From assembly GCA_003518365.1 (NCBI GenBank), contig DOYU01000019.1, positions 15,846-79,845 of the forward strand: 64,000 bases of DNA, written 5' to 3'. This document shows, piece after piece, positions 32,442-41,044 of the stretch. This DNA is from Candidatus Magasanikiibacteriota bacterium (lineage in GTDB: Bacteria > Patescibacteriota > Patescibacteriia > Magasanikbacterales > UBA922). Within the stretch, counting starts at the first letter, position 1. Each line of letters begins with the position of its first letter. Below the pieces are notes generated by a model, which was not told where the DNA came from, made no database searches, and saw only the letters and a list, made by a program, of their open reading frames with translations. The position numbers and the translations under genes are program-made.

Positions 32442-33287
32442 TTATACTTTACTATGTATCCACGTTAATACAATGCCTACTGGTCGCGCAATTCTGAGCA
32501 CAACAGCCTTCCAAGGGGCTTCCCACTTTGCAAAGTAGGCAATCATACTCTTGGTAAACCATTGTTGTTTTTGTACACTGGGAAATCTTTTAAATGTCTG
32601 TCCGACGTAGTCCACGCAAGAAATAATCGGTGTATAGACTACACGAAATCCCATTTTTTTTACTTCTCGACAAATATCAACATCCTCAAACCAAATAAAA
32701 TATCTTGGATCAAAGATCCACCCTAGTCTATCAGCAATGCTCTTTCGTAACAAGAGAAACGATCCTCGTACAGAATCAACGTCTTGCTCCTTCTCAGGGT
32801 CAAACCCTTTGTACACATATCTATTCAACAATCCTGGAAATACATGAGAGAGCTTCAACACAATGGCAAGCTGATCAAGAAGTCCCGGAAATCTCCGCGG
32901 CAGTGCATCTTTTTGGATTGATCCGTCCTGTGCGACAAGCTTTGGACTTACGATACCAACGTCTTCATGCGATCGCATCCAGTCTACAAGTACTTTCAAA
33001 GATCCAGGCTCAAGGCGCATGTCAGGATTGAGAAGCAAGATAAATTCCCCTGTTGCTTTTGCATGCCCAGCATTATTCGCGGCACCAAAGCCAATATTTT
33101 TTCCATTTTCTATCACAATTGCGTGTGGAAATTGTGTTCTTACTTTTTCAAGAGAACCATCTGTTGATCCATTATCTGAAATAATTTGTTCGTATGCAAT
33201 GTTTACAGCAGCACGCTGAACAGACTCCATTTGTGGAAGCAATTTTTCTCCGTCATTTGTGTTTACTGTGATAATAGATACATCCAT
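32442..33287 (-). CDS. Family 2 glycosyltransferase (rhamnosyltransferase-type)
   Basis: 281 residues from the ATG at 33287 (MDVSIITVNTNDGEKLLPQM). Motifs are IISDNGSTDGSLE, NIGFGAANNAGH, LLLNPDMRLEPGSL (DxD equivalent), VRGSFLLLRKS and RYFIWFEDVDICREVKK. It begins three bases before the rmlD stop, within the same unit as rmlD, in line with use of dTDP-rhamnose, although the donor is not proven. Confidence 0.88.
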   Translation of the reverse strand: MDVSIITVNTNDGEKLLPQMESVQRAAVNIAYEQIISDNGSTDGSLEKVRTQFPHAIVIENGKNIGFGAANNAGHAKATGEFILLLNPDMRLEPGSLKVLVDWMRSHEDVGIVSPKLVAQDGSIQKDALPRRFPGLLDQLAIVLKLSHVFPGLLNRYVYKGFDPEKEQDVDSVRGSFLLLRKSIADRLGWIFDPRYFIWFEDVDICREVKKMGFRVVYTPIISCVDYVGQTFKRFPSVQKQQWFTKSMIAYFAKWEAPWKAVVLRIARPVGIVLTWIHSKV

Positions 33288-33289
33288 AC

Positions 33290-34150
33290 TTATATAGTAT
33301 CGAGATATGCAAGCAATGCATCTTGCCAACGTCGCTGCACCGGTCCTTTTGTATTCAACAACATTGAATGCATTGGCGCTTTTGCAGGACGCGGAAACTG
33401 TGATGCAGGCACAGGGCTGACATCAATATCAATATTTTTTATGTCAAAAATTTCCTTTGCCCATCCATACCAACTACATCCTCCACTATTCGCACCGTGA
33501 TAGATGCCAAATGGGTATGATTCTTCCAAGACTTTCTTTGTAAACAATGCGACGTCTGGTGCATATGACGGCGAACTTATTTGATCAGTTACAACATCAA
33601 GATGATCTTTTTCTGCGGCAAGGTGGATCATCGTATCCACAAAACTTCGCTTTGAGCCTTCCCCTACTCCGGCTTTCCCAAACAATCGAGAAATACGAAT
33701 AATATATGCGTCAGCTTCCGCCTTCATTACTTCTGTCTCACCAAGCAATTTTGTCTCTGCATATCTACTGAGAGGATGAGGCGCAGCATCTTCTGCATAT
33801 CCGTCAGCTTGTACACCGTCGAATACATAATCAGTAGAATAATGGACGAAAACACTTCCATGTTCTTTTGCATACAGTGCGAGTCGCCCAGGCGCAATAC
33901 CATTTACTTCTGTTGCAAGATCATACACGGCAGCGTCTGTTTCTATAGTATCGACGGCGTTCACCGCCGCTGCGTTGATCACCATATCTGGTTGTTCTTT
34001 TTCAAACAATGCATTGACTGCATGTTCATCTGTAATATCACAGTCATCTTTATCGATCTGAATCACCGTATACGTATCATCACGCTCAAAAAGAGCAGCA
34101 ACTGCCTGCCCCAGAGTCCCTTTTGCACCAAAAAGAAGAAGTCGTTTCAT
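33290..34150 (-). CDS. rmlD: dTDP-4-dehydrorhamnose reductase
   Basis: 286 residues from the ATG at 34150 (MKRLLLFGAKGTLGQAVAAL). Short-chain dehydrogenase fold: GAKGTLG cofactor loop, INAAAVNAVDTIE, STDYVFDG and the YAETK catalytic YxxxK. It makes dTDP-L-rhamnose in the last step of the Rml pathway. RmlB is encoded at 36177, but RmlA and a typical RmlC are not in the window. A longer TTG-initiated frame with an upstream ggaggt is less likely because it adds a non-homologous N-terminus. Confidence 0.85.
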   Translation of the reverse strand: MKRLLLFGAKGTLGQAVAALFERDDTYTVIQIDKDDCDITDEHAVNALFEKEQPDMVINAAAVNAVDTIETDAAVYDLATEVNGIAPGRLALYAKEHGSVFVHYSTDYVFDGVQADGYAEDAAPHPLSRYAETKLLGETEVMKAEADAYIIRISRLFGKAGVGEGSKRSFVDTMIHLAAEKDHLDVVTDQISSPSYAPDVALFTKKVLEESYPFGIYHGANSGGCSWYGWAKEIFDIKNIDIDVSPVPASQFPRPAKAPMHSMLLNTKGPVQRRWQDALLAYLDTI

Positions 34151-34223
34151 ATACCGATATCTTAGCAGAATTGAGAGAAAAATCAAGGTAAACGAAAGAC
34201 GTACCACATCTTCCAATTACCTC

Positions 34224-34253
34224 CTCCGAACGTGACCGCGGTCACGTTCGGAG
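34224..34253. repeat. Perfect 30-bp palindrome after the Nudix orphan
   Basis: ctccgaacgtgaccgcggtcacgttcggag reads the same on both strands. It lies directly downstream of the Nudix stop codon and has no T-run. It could be a very stable RNA 3' end or a protein-binding site. Confidence 0.8.
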
Positions 34254-34259
34254 CATCTC

Positions 34260-34730
34260 CTATAGCTTCTTTGGATCCCACGGACGAATCGCGTGTCCGC
34301 TATACAGACCGTCGTTGATGTAGACATCCACATGGACAAAATACCCATGAAGCACCCATGGCAGAAAGTGCTGATCGGCGGGGAGTGTGGGAATCGCGGG
34401 GATATCGTAAATCGAGAACCACTGCAATGCACCTTCTCGCCCGTTTGATGTGGGTATGCCGCTAAACTGCGTGACTCGATACATGCGAACACGACGAGTC
34501 AGACATCCATCCACAAACACGGTAAGCAGCCCGACATCTTCCGTTTCAAGTGCAGTGAGCCCAGTCTCTTCAAAGAGCTCAGCTAGTGCGCATTCGAGGA
34601 ACGTCTGTCCGTCCTTCAACTTTCCACCAGGTCCATTCCACTTTCTATAATGGGGTGCATACGGCTGCGCCCCTTGTATCATCAGGACTTTCCCATCCCT
34701 GATCGGATACACGAGCACTGCGTCAATCAT
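34260..34730 (-). CDS. Nudix hydrolase (MutT/MTH1-like), stand-alone unit
   Basis: 156 residues with ggaggtgcacg before the ATG at 34730. The Nudix box is GKLKDGQTFLECALAELFEE, ending in TGL. The second half (E-L-F-E-E-T-G) is intact, but the first glutamate is Q and the arginine of REUxEE is A. The KWNGPGGKL context resembles MTH1-type enzymes that clean oxidised dNTPs. The box substitutions may reduce or change activity. It is GC-rich and self-contained, like the unknown orphan genes. Confidence 0.75.
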   Translation of the reverse strand: MIDAVLVYPIRDGKVLMIQGAQPYAPHYRKWNGPGGKLKDGQTFLECALAELFEETGLTALETEDVGLLTVFVDGCLTRRVRMYRVTQFSGIPTSNGREGALQWFSIYDIPAIPTLPADQHFLPWVLHGYFVHVDVYINDGLYSGHAIRPWDPKKL

Positions 34731-34783
34731 CGTGCACCTCCACTGTAGAAGCTATATCGTATCCTTATACAAAAACCTCCTTT

Positions 34784-34789
34784 TGTCAA
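34784..34789 (-). promoter_or_regulatory. -35 element for the Nudix gene
   Basis: TTGACA on the minus strand, beginning at the T-run of the upstream terminator. The -10 is ambiguous: TATAAG at 14 bases, or AAGGAT at 17. Confidence 0.45.
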
Positions 34790-34790
34790 A

Positions 34791-34862
34791 CAAAAAAGCA
34801 CCACATGTGATGCACTTTTGAAATGTGCCGGCGACTCTCTCGTGAGAAAGAGTCGCCAGCAC
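34791..34862 (-). terminator. Double hairpin and terminator after the 34889 orphan gene
   Basis: The first hairpin is ggcgactct (34830-34838) with agagtcgcc (34849-34857), extended by gtgc/gcac. The second, weaker hairpin is gcatca/tggtgc with a following T-run on the minus strand (gcttttttg). A strong structured hairpin ahead of the true terminator is also seen at 45902-45959. Confidence 0.75.
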
Positions 34863-34888
34863 GCACCTGAGGGTCTCCTTACCTGACC

Positions 34889-35614
34889 TCAGGCGTTGTC
34901 GATGTCCATGCCGAGTTCACCCTCCGCAAACAGGCGGAGACGCTCGATCTGGTTCGGGGCACTCCAGATGTCGAGGAGTCGCACCCAGTCTGTCAGCCGT
35001 GCCTTGGCTGCGTCGAGGTTCCCCTGGCTGACGAGCCAACGCATGTAGAACTCAACTCGGCCAGCGTGGTCCTTCGACTGGGTCTCACGCATGAAGTCGA
35101 GGTACTGGCAGTATTCGCCCTCGTTGAAGGCGATCGCCCCCGACTCCATAAGTCCAACACCGATCTTCGTCCGCACGACCCACCAAGCCGGCCCGCGGTA
35201 GTCCTCGAAGACGCCACTCAGAAGGTCGTACGCTTCCTCGTTCAGGGCATCTTGTCGCTCAGGATGGTTGCCATTGTGCTTCGCACACGCGGAAGCCGCA
35301 TTGTGCAAAAGCAATGCTTTGACCTCGACAGGCCCAGTGAACGTTCCAGATGCATTCTCACAGCAGACACGAATAAACAGATCGAATCGCTCAAGTGATT
35401 CCGGATTGACATTGACCCCGTTCTGAACCTGCCGCTTACTGGCGGCGATACGGTAGTAATTGACAACCAGCTGCGAGGCATTGTATACCCCTGTCACGAC
35501 GGCATACGCGTACAGATTTTGGTCGAGCAGCGACCTATAGAGCGCAGCCCCGTCACCGACGGGGACCTGCCCTTCTAGCATGAGCACTCTCGCCAGTTGT
35601 GGAATCACTTTCAT
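34889..35614 (-). CDS. Orphan, largely alpha-helical protein of unknown function
   Basis: 241 residues starting MKVIPQLARVLMLEG after a gtgaggttcc ribosome site. The sequence looks like repeated helix pairs (AALYRSLLDQNLYAYA; VRTKIGVGLMESGAIAFNEG; VSQGNLDAAKARLTDWVRLL), like TPR-type scaffolds, but no repeat unit is clear. There is no signal peptide or membrane segment. It is GC-rich, with its own promoter (35718-35746) and terminator. It stands between the Nudix orphan and the sugar ketoisomerase gene. The function is unknown. Confidence 0.7.
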   Translation of the reverse strand: MKVIPQLARVLMLEGQVPVGDGAALYRSLLDQNLYAYAVVTGVYNASQLVVNYYRIAASKRQVQNGVNVNPESLERFDLFIRVCCENASGTFTGPVEVKALLLHNAASACAKHNGNHPERQDALNEEAYDLLSGVFEDYRGPAWWVVRTKIGVGLMESGAIAFNEGEYCQYLDFMRETQSKDHAGRVEFYMRWLVSQGNLDAAKARLTDWVRLLDIWSAPNQIERLRLFAEGELGMDIDNA

Positions 35615-35694
35615 CTTGGAACCTCACGGATCTTCTGCAACCACGACTTGCGGTGCATGAGAATAGAAGTAAGCATTGCTTCCACTCCCCTACA

Positions 35695-35726
35695 CAACAA
35701 AAAACGCAGGATATCTGATCCTACGT
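35695..35726 (-). terminator. Terminator of the ketoisomerase/rmlB unit
   Basis: acgcaggat/atcctacgt stem (35704-35712 with 35718-35726, one G-T pair), followed on the minus strand by a T-run. Its upstream arm contains the -10 box of the next gene. Confidence 0.85.
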
Positions 35727-35746
35727 TATTTTTTCTTTTTTGTCAA
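35718..35746 (-). promoter_or_regulatory. Promoter of the 34889 orphan, nested in a terminator
   Basis: TTGACA (35746-35741), 17 bases, TAGGAT (35723-35718) on the minus strand. The -10 lies inside the terminator hairpin of the upstream gene, so readthrough is blocked while a new transcript starts. Confidence 0.75.
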
Positions 35747-35749
35747 TCT

Positions 35750-36172
35750 CTATGCTGCCAATCCATTTTCTCCCAAAATCTTCCGATACGCCTCATAATC
35801 CTCCAGATAATCACTTCGGTCAGGATTATAATTTGTTGAAGACAGTGCAATAAGGAGCGCATCATCAGAAAAATCCTTAAATCCATGCCAGACGAGTGCT
35901 CCTGTGACAATCGCATCACCAGGACCGTTCAATATAACATCTTCTTTCCCATTTCCCTGGTCAATAATCGCAGTACAACTCCCCTTTGCCATGATAAACA
36001 TTTCATTCTCTTTATAATGACAATGCTGACCAGTTGCTTCTTTGCAATTCTGGATAAAATACACGCGCTTCACTTCCCAATCGATGTACTCTTTCAGTTC
36101 ATTAAACGTATACGTCGCTTTTTCATTGACGAGTGTGTTGAGAGAAATTTTTCTAAAATCAAGTGTGTCCAT
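35750..36172 (-). CDS. Sugar 3,4-ketoisomerase-like cupin (FdtA/QdtA, WxcM C-terminal family)
   Basis: 140 residues from the ATG at 36172 (MDTLDFRKISLNTLVNEK). RVYFIQNCKEATGQHCHYKE, a cupin core, and the C-terminal STNYNPDRSDYLEDYEAYRK are the usual FdtA/QdtA landmarks. These enzymes convert dTDP-4-keto-6-deoxyglucose, made by RmlB, into a 3-keto sugar on the way to 3-amino-6-deoxy sugars. It follows rmlB by four bases, which supports that pathway, but no aminotransferase is in the window. Confidence 0.75.
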   Translation of the reverse strand: MDTLDFRKISLNTLVNEKATYTFNELKEYIDWEVKRVYFIQNCKEATGQHCHYKENEMFIMAKGSCTAIIDQGNGKEDVILNGPGDAIVTGALVWHGFKDFSDDALLIALSSTNYNPDRSDYLEDYEAYRKILGENGLAA

Positions 36173-36176
36173 ATGC

Positions 36177-37307
36177 TTACGCAACGTGAGGAAATGGTTT
36201 TGTATCACGAGCATGCGCATCCGGTGCTTCATCACCAAACACATCCTCTTCATGCTTTTCTTGTTTTTTTTGATACGTTGGCGTGTGATTAATTTTAAAT
36301 GCATCTTCTTGCTTTTCCCACAAATTCTGTACCCAATCTTTATTGGTAAGATACCAATTGATCGTTTCCGAAAGTCCAATTTCAAATTTGTCTCGGGTAT
36401 AGGTTGGTTTCCACCCCAGTGCTTTGATTTTTGTTGCATCAATCGCATAACGCAGATCATTTCCCGGTCTATCTTCAACAAAGACAAGCATATCGCTTGG
36501 TTTGTTCATGAGCTCGAGAATAAGTTTTGCAATATCAACATTATTTCGTTCATTGTCCACGCCTACATTGTAGACTTCGCCAGGTTCACCTTTATGCAGC
36601 ATGAGATCCAAGGCATTACAGTGATCATTTACATGGATCCAGTCACGAACATTTTGTCCATTGCCATGAATCGTAATCGGTTTATTTTTGAGCAATCGAA
36701 ATACAGAAATAGGAATAAGTTTTTCTGGATATTGGAATGGTCCATAATTATTTGAACAGTGCGTCACAACCACAGGGGTCTTATGTGTCGCATAGTATGC
36801 ATGGCAGAGCATGTCTCCACCTGCCTTTGCTGCAGCATATGGCATATTCGGCTGGATCGGTGTGTCTTCTCTGAAAAGACTATCACTATCAAGTTCAAGC
36901 GATCCATACACTTCGTCAGTAGATACGTTTACAAATTTTTCGAGGTGAAAATTTTTGACAAGGTTCAACAGCATCAACACACCAAACGTATTTGTCATCA
37001 CAAACTCGCTACAGTCACCATGAATAGATCTATCCACGTGCGTCTCGGCTGCAAAATTGATAACGTGGGTGATGCCATATTGCTGCACAACATCAGTGAG
37101 CTTTACGTAGTCAGTAATATCGCCTTTGATAAAGGTGTAGCGTGAAGAATACTGAAGATTGTTTTCAATATCTCGAAGATTATCGAGATTCCCAGCATAC
37201 GTCAGCTTATCATAGTTGACCACTTCGTAATGAGGATAGGTCTCGAGGATATGGTGGATAAAATTGGATCCGATAAACCCGGCTCCCCCACAAACAAGAA
37301 TTTTCAT
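36177..37307 (-). CDS. rmlB: dTDP-glucose 4,6-dehydratase
   Basis: 376 residues. GGAGFIGSNFIHHIL (NAD loop), FAAETHVDRSI, STDEVYGSLE and YAAAKAGGD (YxxxK) identify RmlB, which makes dTDP-4-keto-6-deoxyglucose. The C-terminal 45 residues beyond NWYLTNKDWVQNLWEK are an unusual acidic/basic extension (KKQEKHEEDVFGDEA). Together with rmlD and the ketoisomerase it supplies deoxysugars to the GT2 enzymes of the block. Confidence 0.93.
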   Translation of the reverse strand: MKILVCGGAGFIGSNFIHHILETYPHYEVVNYDKLTYAGNLDNLRDIENNLQYSSRYTFIKGDITDYVKLTDVVQQYGITHVINFAAETHVDRSIHGDCSEFVMTNTFGVLMLLNLVKNFHLEKFVNVSTDEVYGSLELDSDSLFREDTPIQPNMPYAAAKAGGDMLCHAYYATHKTPVVVTHCSNNYGPFQYPEKLIPISVFRLLKNKPITIHGNGQNVRDWIHVNDHCNALDLMLHKGEPGEVYNVGVDNERNNVDIAKLILELMNKPSDMLVFVEDRPGNDLRYAIDATKIKALGWKPTYTRDKFEIGLSETINWYLTNKDWVQNLWEKQEDAFKINHTPTYQKKQEKHEEDVFGDEAPDAHARDTKPFPHVA

Positions 37308-37383
37308 ACAAAATAATAGTCTCTAAAAGAATATAGCCATAATAGCATACGAAGGAGGCTTCATCAATACCTCGATGCAATGG

Positions 37384-37770
37384 TCATGAGAACACGTCAA
37401 AGGGTACATCATCACTCCTATCATGAAGAGGTTCATCTGAAAAAGATACCAAAACACTCTCGGTATCGAGTCTATTTTTTATAGCAAAGGCAACATAGGG
37501 CGGAACATGCACAATGCCACTGTCAGGTTCAAGATGAAACATCTTTTCTTTTCCACTACTCGGCTGGATAAATTTTGCATCGAGTTCCCCTACTTGTGCA
37601 AAAAAGACCATATTGGTCTTTGTAAAATACAGATTTCCTATAATTGCCTTTGGGAAGATGATCATCCGTGTGATATAAACGCCGCCAACACGAACCGATT
37701 CGAGGACACGAGTCTTCTTTGTATCATCTTTGTGAAAATGATACGTGGTGACAAATGGTTCGTCTCGCAT
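37384..37770 (-). CDS. Cupin-fold sugar-epimerase-like protein
   Basis: 128 residues. GGVYITRMIIFPKAIIGNLY and the later VHVPPYVAFAIKN look like a single cupin domain of the RmlC/WxcM type. The usual metal or catalytic histidines of the GNHYHK motif are replaced (GNLYFTK), so it may not be an active epimerase or isomerase. Position nine bases after the Nudix gene and 76 before rmlB suggests a role in deoxysugar supply or its control. Confidence 0.55.
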   Translation of the reverse strand: MRDEPFVTTYHFHKDDTKKTRVLESVRVGGVYITRMIIFPKAIIGNLYFTKTNMVFFAQVGELDAKFIQPSSGKEKMFHLEPDSGIVHVPPYVAFAIKNRLDTESVLVSFSDEPLHDRSDDVPFDVFS

Positions 37771-37779
37771 ATCAGAAAG

Positions 37780-38334
37780 TTATGAACTATTCTCGTGCGT
37801 ATCGAAAAAGCGGTGTCGGACGAGTGACCATGCTGCCATGGTGTACCCATCAGAAATATCGCCACGCTTGATCATATCTTCAAATTCATCAGGGCGCCGA
37901 TATAGGACATCAATCTCTTCCGTGTCATCTAATTGCTGTTCTTTCTGCTCAGTCACCTGTGCCAAAAATACATGAGCAGTCGTTTTGAGATATCCATTAC
38001 TCGGATTGAATTCTCCAACCTTTACCCATTCTTCTGCTTCCCATCCTGTTTCTTCAAGCAATTCCCTTTGCGCTGATTCCAATGCAGTACTTCCTGCTTG
38101 TATCTTCCCTGATGGTAATTCAATACTTTGCTTATCTGATAAATATCGATGTTGCAATACAAGAACAATTCTTCCGTCTGGCATCACCGGTACAATACAA
38201 GACGACCCACGTGTTTCTAAATAATAATAATTTCCTTCTTCGCCATTGGGTTTTTCGTAAGTATCATGTTTGTACTGTGTCCATGGATTTTCATGAATTA
38301 CTTCTTCACTTATTTTTTTAAGGTGTTTTGGCAT
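37780..38334 (-). CDS. Nudix hydrolase, ADP-ribose pyrophosphatase-type
   Basis: 184 residues from the ATG at 38334 (MPKHLKKISEEVIHENPW). QSIELPSGKIQAGSTALESA followed by QRELLEETGW is the Nudix box, where the first glutamate is S. The rest, and the GEFNPSNGYL segment behind it, are typical of ADP-ribose or nucleotide-sugar hydrolases. It begins one base after the HIT gene stop, so both are in one operon. Confidence 0.85.
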   Translation of the reverse strand: MPKHLKKISEEVIHENPWTQYKHDTYEKPNGEEGNYYYLETRGSSCIVPVMPDGRIVLVLQHRYLSDKQSIELPSGKIQAGSTALESAQRELLEETGWEAEEWVKVGEFNPSNGYLKTTAHVFLAQVTEQKEQQLDDTEEIDVLYRRPDEFEDMIKRGDISDGYTMAAWSLVRHRFFDTHENSS

Positions 38335-38335
38335 A

Positions 38336-38740
38336 TTACACAAACAACTTCGCAACATCATCAACATTCATCGCACCAGGGTTGTGTATGATGCCATGCA
38401 TATTTGTCCCACCATCACCTTCCCAGCGTGGCAAAATATGAATATGAAGATGGGGTACGTCTTGTCCACCAGCATCCCCATGATTCCATCCAATATTGTA
38501 GCCATCAGGCTGCAACACATGTTCTATTCGCTCTGCCGTTTTTTTTACAGAAGGAAGCAGATCCTTTGCGATTTCTTCATTCAGATCAAAAATTGTTTCA
38601 GCATGTACTTTGGGAATCACAATGGTATGTCCTTTTGTTCGTGGATGGATATCCAAAAAAGCCAGTACATGATTGTCCTCATATACGGTATAGTTTGGAA
38701 TTTCTTTGGCAACGATCTTGCAAAAAATACAATCTTTCAT
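38336..38740 (-). CDS. HIT-family nucleotide hydrolase
   Basis: 134 residues. The N-terminal zinc-type CIFCKIVAKEIP and the catalytic histidine triad HLHIHILPR are both complete. These enzymes split nucleoside phosphoramidates or dinucleotides. It is the first gene of the HIT-Nudix-cupin unit. Standard length for the branch. Confidence 0.92.
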   Translation of the reverse strand: MKDCIFCKIVAKEIPNYTVYEDNHVLAFLDIHPRTKGHTIVIPKVHAETIFDLNEEIAKDLLPSVKKTAERIEHVLQPDGYNIGWNHGDAGGQDVPHLHIHILPRWEGDGGTNMHGIIHNPGAMNVDDVAKLFV

Positions 38741-38781
38741 AATATATACTGATATATGATGCTATACCCATGTAGCATAAC

Positions 38782-41040
38782 CTACAATGCAGCCGAATTC
38801 AAGGGCAATACCCGTGCATGCCACACAAAAAAACCAGGAGAGACAACAGGCAATACATCAAGCAAAATGGAAATTTCTTCTTTCAAATCTTCTGAAACAA
38901 TATCAGGCAATACCACAAAACACTGGCTCCTTTCGGTTAAGGTAAACATTGATGTCACCGTATCATTCGTTGCGTCACCGTTCAAAAATGTCTCGTACAG
39001 TGCCACACGTTCATGCTGACCAAACTGCGAGTCAAGAGAGAAGTTGCCACCCACAATATCACCAGCAGTCACTGCCTCAAGCGGCAAGAGTACCCACGTG
39101 TCGGCAAGAACACACAGGTCATCTGAAAAACCACGCAATTCACTCGCAAGGAATGTTGCAACCGCATATTCATCTGTACTCGTACTGCGCATATCTGGTC
39201 CAGAAGCATAGGTACTGGTACTCGCCCATGCGACAATGAAAATACACACCCCAGCAAGGATTCTCCTTAGTATCAATGAACGATACCGAATGAGAGAAAA
39301 AAGCAATACCATACCAAGTGCAACAAATAGCAATGTGAATGTTGCAATATATGGATCCAGACGACGAATCAATGTCCTGTCTCCTGCTAATACAAACCAA
39401 CCAATCTTATATGCACCAAGAAGTGATACAAGAAGCCAAGCAGACAAAAGAGACACAAACGATTTTTTCTCACGGACAAATACCATGACTGCGTAGAGCA
39501 CTATCCCCCACATGCCAATCATGAATGGCATAAGCCACCATCGCCAGAGAGTAAAAATTGATGATACAAATGCATAGACGGGCGTATGATTAAACATGAG
39601 ATTCCCGCTGAGCATATCATGTGGACGGATGCTACTGGCATAATACCAACCACTGAATTGCCCAAGTATCGTCTTCGTACTTTCAAAAAGAGATATGCCC
39701 GATGGGAACACGCTCGTATGTGCTGCCAATTCTATGATTGGAAATGCACAGGCCCCAAGCAGAGTCACCCAGAAAACCCACACCCACTGCCATACACCTT
39801 TTTTTATATGTAATCCAATCTGCGAGAATACCCACGCACCGAGAACAACAAACAGGAATAGTAAAAATGAAAGTGCGTATCCAAAAAGCAACAACACACT
39901 CAAAAGAATCAGCAATAATTTTTGTGACGAATGCGGACGCGCGAGATATTGCAACAAAAGCATGAACGTAAAAAGGAACGTCAACACGCCAAAACTCACA
40001 GGAAGAGATAAGGCACCAAGTGCCTGTAGTGGAAACGCAAGAAATGAAAGCCACGCAACGCATAATCCACCTCGCCATGAGTTCAGCACCAACCGACCTA
40101 TACGAAACAATAGCAACGGAAATACGAACGACCAAATGAGTGGCAACATCCATATGTGAATAGTCTTAAACGAAATACCAGTCAATTGATGTGTGATAAT
40201 ACCAAGAGACCAAAATTGACCATATGAATACTTTTGCGGGATGAGAAACGCTTCAGGGATATCAACACCAGCTACCTCTCTCCAACGAGCCTCAGTACCA
40301 AACAATACCGGTGGAACAATCTCGCCAGCAGCAAGCTGTTCTTCAACACCCATATGCCGCCACACATCACCACCCCAGGGTAACCTATGGGAAAGCGGTA
40401 TGTACAGATGTAATAAAAGACTATGGAATAAGATGAGCATCAGCACGTGTTTGGTCCCCATGCGAGAAAAAATCAACACACCGAGTATGGCAGTCAATAC
40501 AAACACGAGAGGCAATATCGAGAGAGAAAGTGTTTGCCATGGTGAAAAAAAGACACCCGTACCATCTGCCTTAAAAAAAAGAACAACCGTAATACCCCAT
40601 ATACCCAGGTATACCCATGTGAACCAGGATATCTTTGGAAACACGGGTATTGATTCTTTTATACTTTTTCCTTGCAGAGGATGCCCGTGAGGCCGCTGCA
40701 AAAACCACATCTTCAAGAGATAACTCAACAAAAATGCTCCCAAAAGAGTACTTGCTGTCAACAGTGGTGTCGTCGTATACAATGCCAACACAATAGACTC
40801 CAACGCAGATACAAAAAATATCGCGGCAAATACAGATAAGAACCAAGAAACAAATCCTCGTTCAAAACGAAAGACATGATGCAATATATGTTGCCAAAGG
40901 TACGTTAACACACCAAGATAGAGTATTCCAAGCATCGACCCCACAAATGGCATCTGCCAAAACATGAGCTGCATAAAGAGCAACCAGGAGAGAAACAATC
41001 CAAGTAGAAACGTACCTATATGTGATTTCCAATGCATCAT
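38782..41040 (-). CDS. Large polytopic membrane protein, probable GT-C glycosyltransferase
   Basis: 752 residues from the ATG at 41040 (MMHWKSHIGTFLLGLFLSW), which avoids overlap with the CDP-alcohol transferase gene. About 16 hydrophobic helices are followed by a soluble C-terminal part of about 130 residues. A large loop after the middle helices holds GGDVWRHMGVEEQLAAGEIV and YSYGQFW. This has the same arrangement as the 41719 gene (GFDAFIHRATEQWIFEYGSI, YIGQYSF). The two look like distant paralogues that may transfer sugars from polyprenyl carriers. The activity is not established. Confidence 0.55.
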   Translation of the reverse strand: MMHWKSHIGTFLLGLFLSWLLFMQLMFWQMPFVGSMLGILYLGVLTYLWQHILHHVFRFERGFVSWFLSVFAAIFFVSALESIVLALYTTTPLLTASTLLGAFLLSYLLKMWFLQRPHGHPLQGKSIKESIPVFPKISWFTWVYLGIWGITVVLFFKADGTGVFFSPWQTLSLSILPLVFVLTAILGVLIFSRMGTKHVLMLILFHSLLLHLYIPLSHRLPWGGDVWRHMGVEEQLAAGEIVPPVLFGTEARWREVAGVDIPEAFLIPQKYSYGQFWSLGIITHQLTGISFKTIHIWMLPLIWSFVFPLLLFRIGRLVLNSWRGGLCVAWLSFLAFPLQALGALSLPVSFGVLTFLFTFMLLLQYLARPHSSQKLLLILLSVLLLFGYALSFLLFLFVVLGAWVFSQIGLHIKKGVWQWVWVFWVTLLGACAFPIIELAAHTSVFPSGISLFESTKTILGQFSGWYYASSIRPHDMLSGNLMFNHTPVYAFVSSIFTLWRWWLMPFMIGMWGIVLYAVMVFVREKKSFVSLLSAWLLVSLLGAYKIGWFVLAGDRTLIRRLDPYIATFTLLFVALGMVLLFSLIRYRSLILRRILAGVCIFIVAWASTSTYASGPDMRSTSTDEYAVATFLASELRGFSDDLCVLADTWVLLPLEAVTAGDIVGGNFSLDSQFGQHERVALYETFLNGDATNDTVTSMFTLTERSQCFVVLPDIVSEDLKEEISILLDVLPVVSPGFFVWHARVLPLNSAAL

Positions 41041-41044
41041 ACTG

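Noticed and set aside
34151..34216. TTG start of rmlD behind a ggaggt site
   Set aside because: It would put 22 unrelated hydrophobic residues ahead of the Rossmann loop, while the ATG at 34150 gives the standard RmlD start. The ggaggt may belong to the palindrome region.
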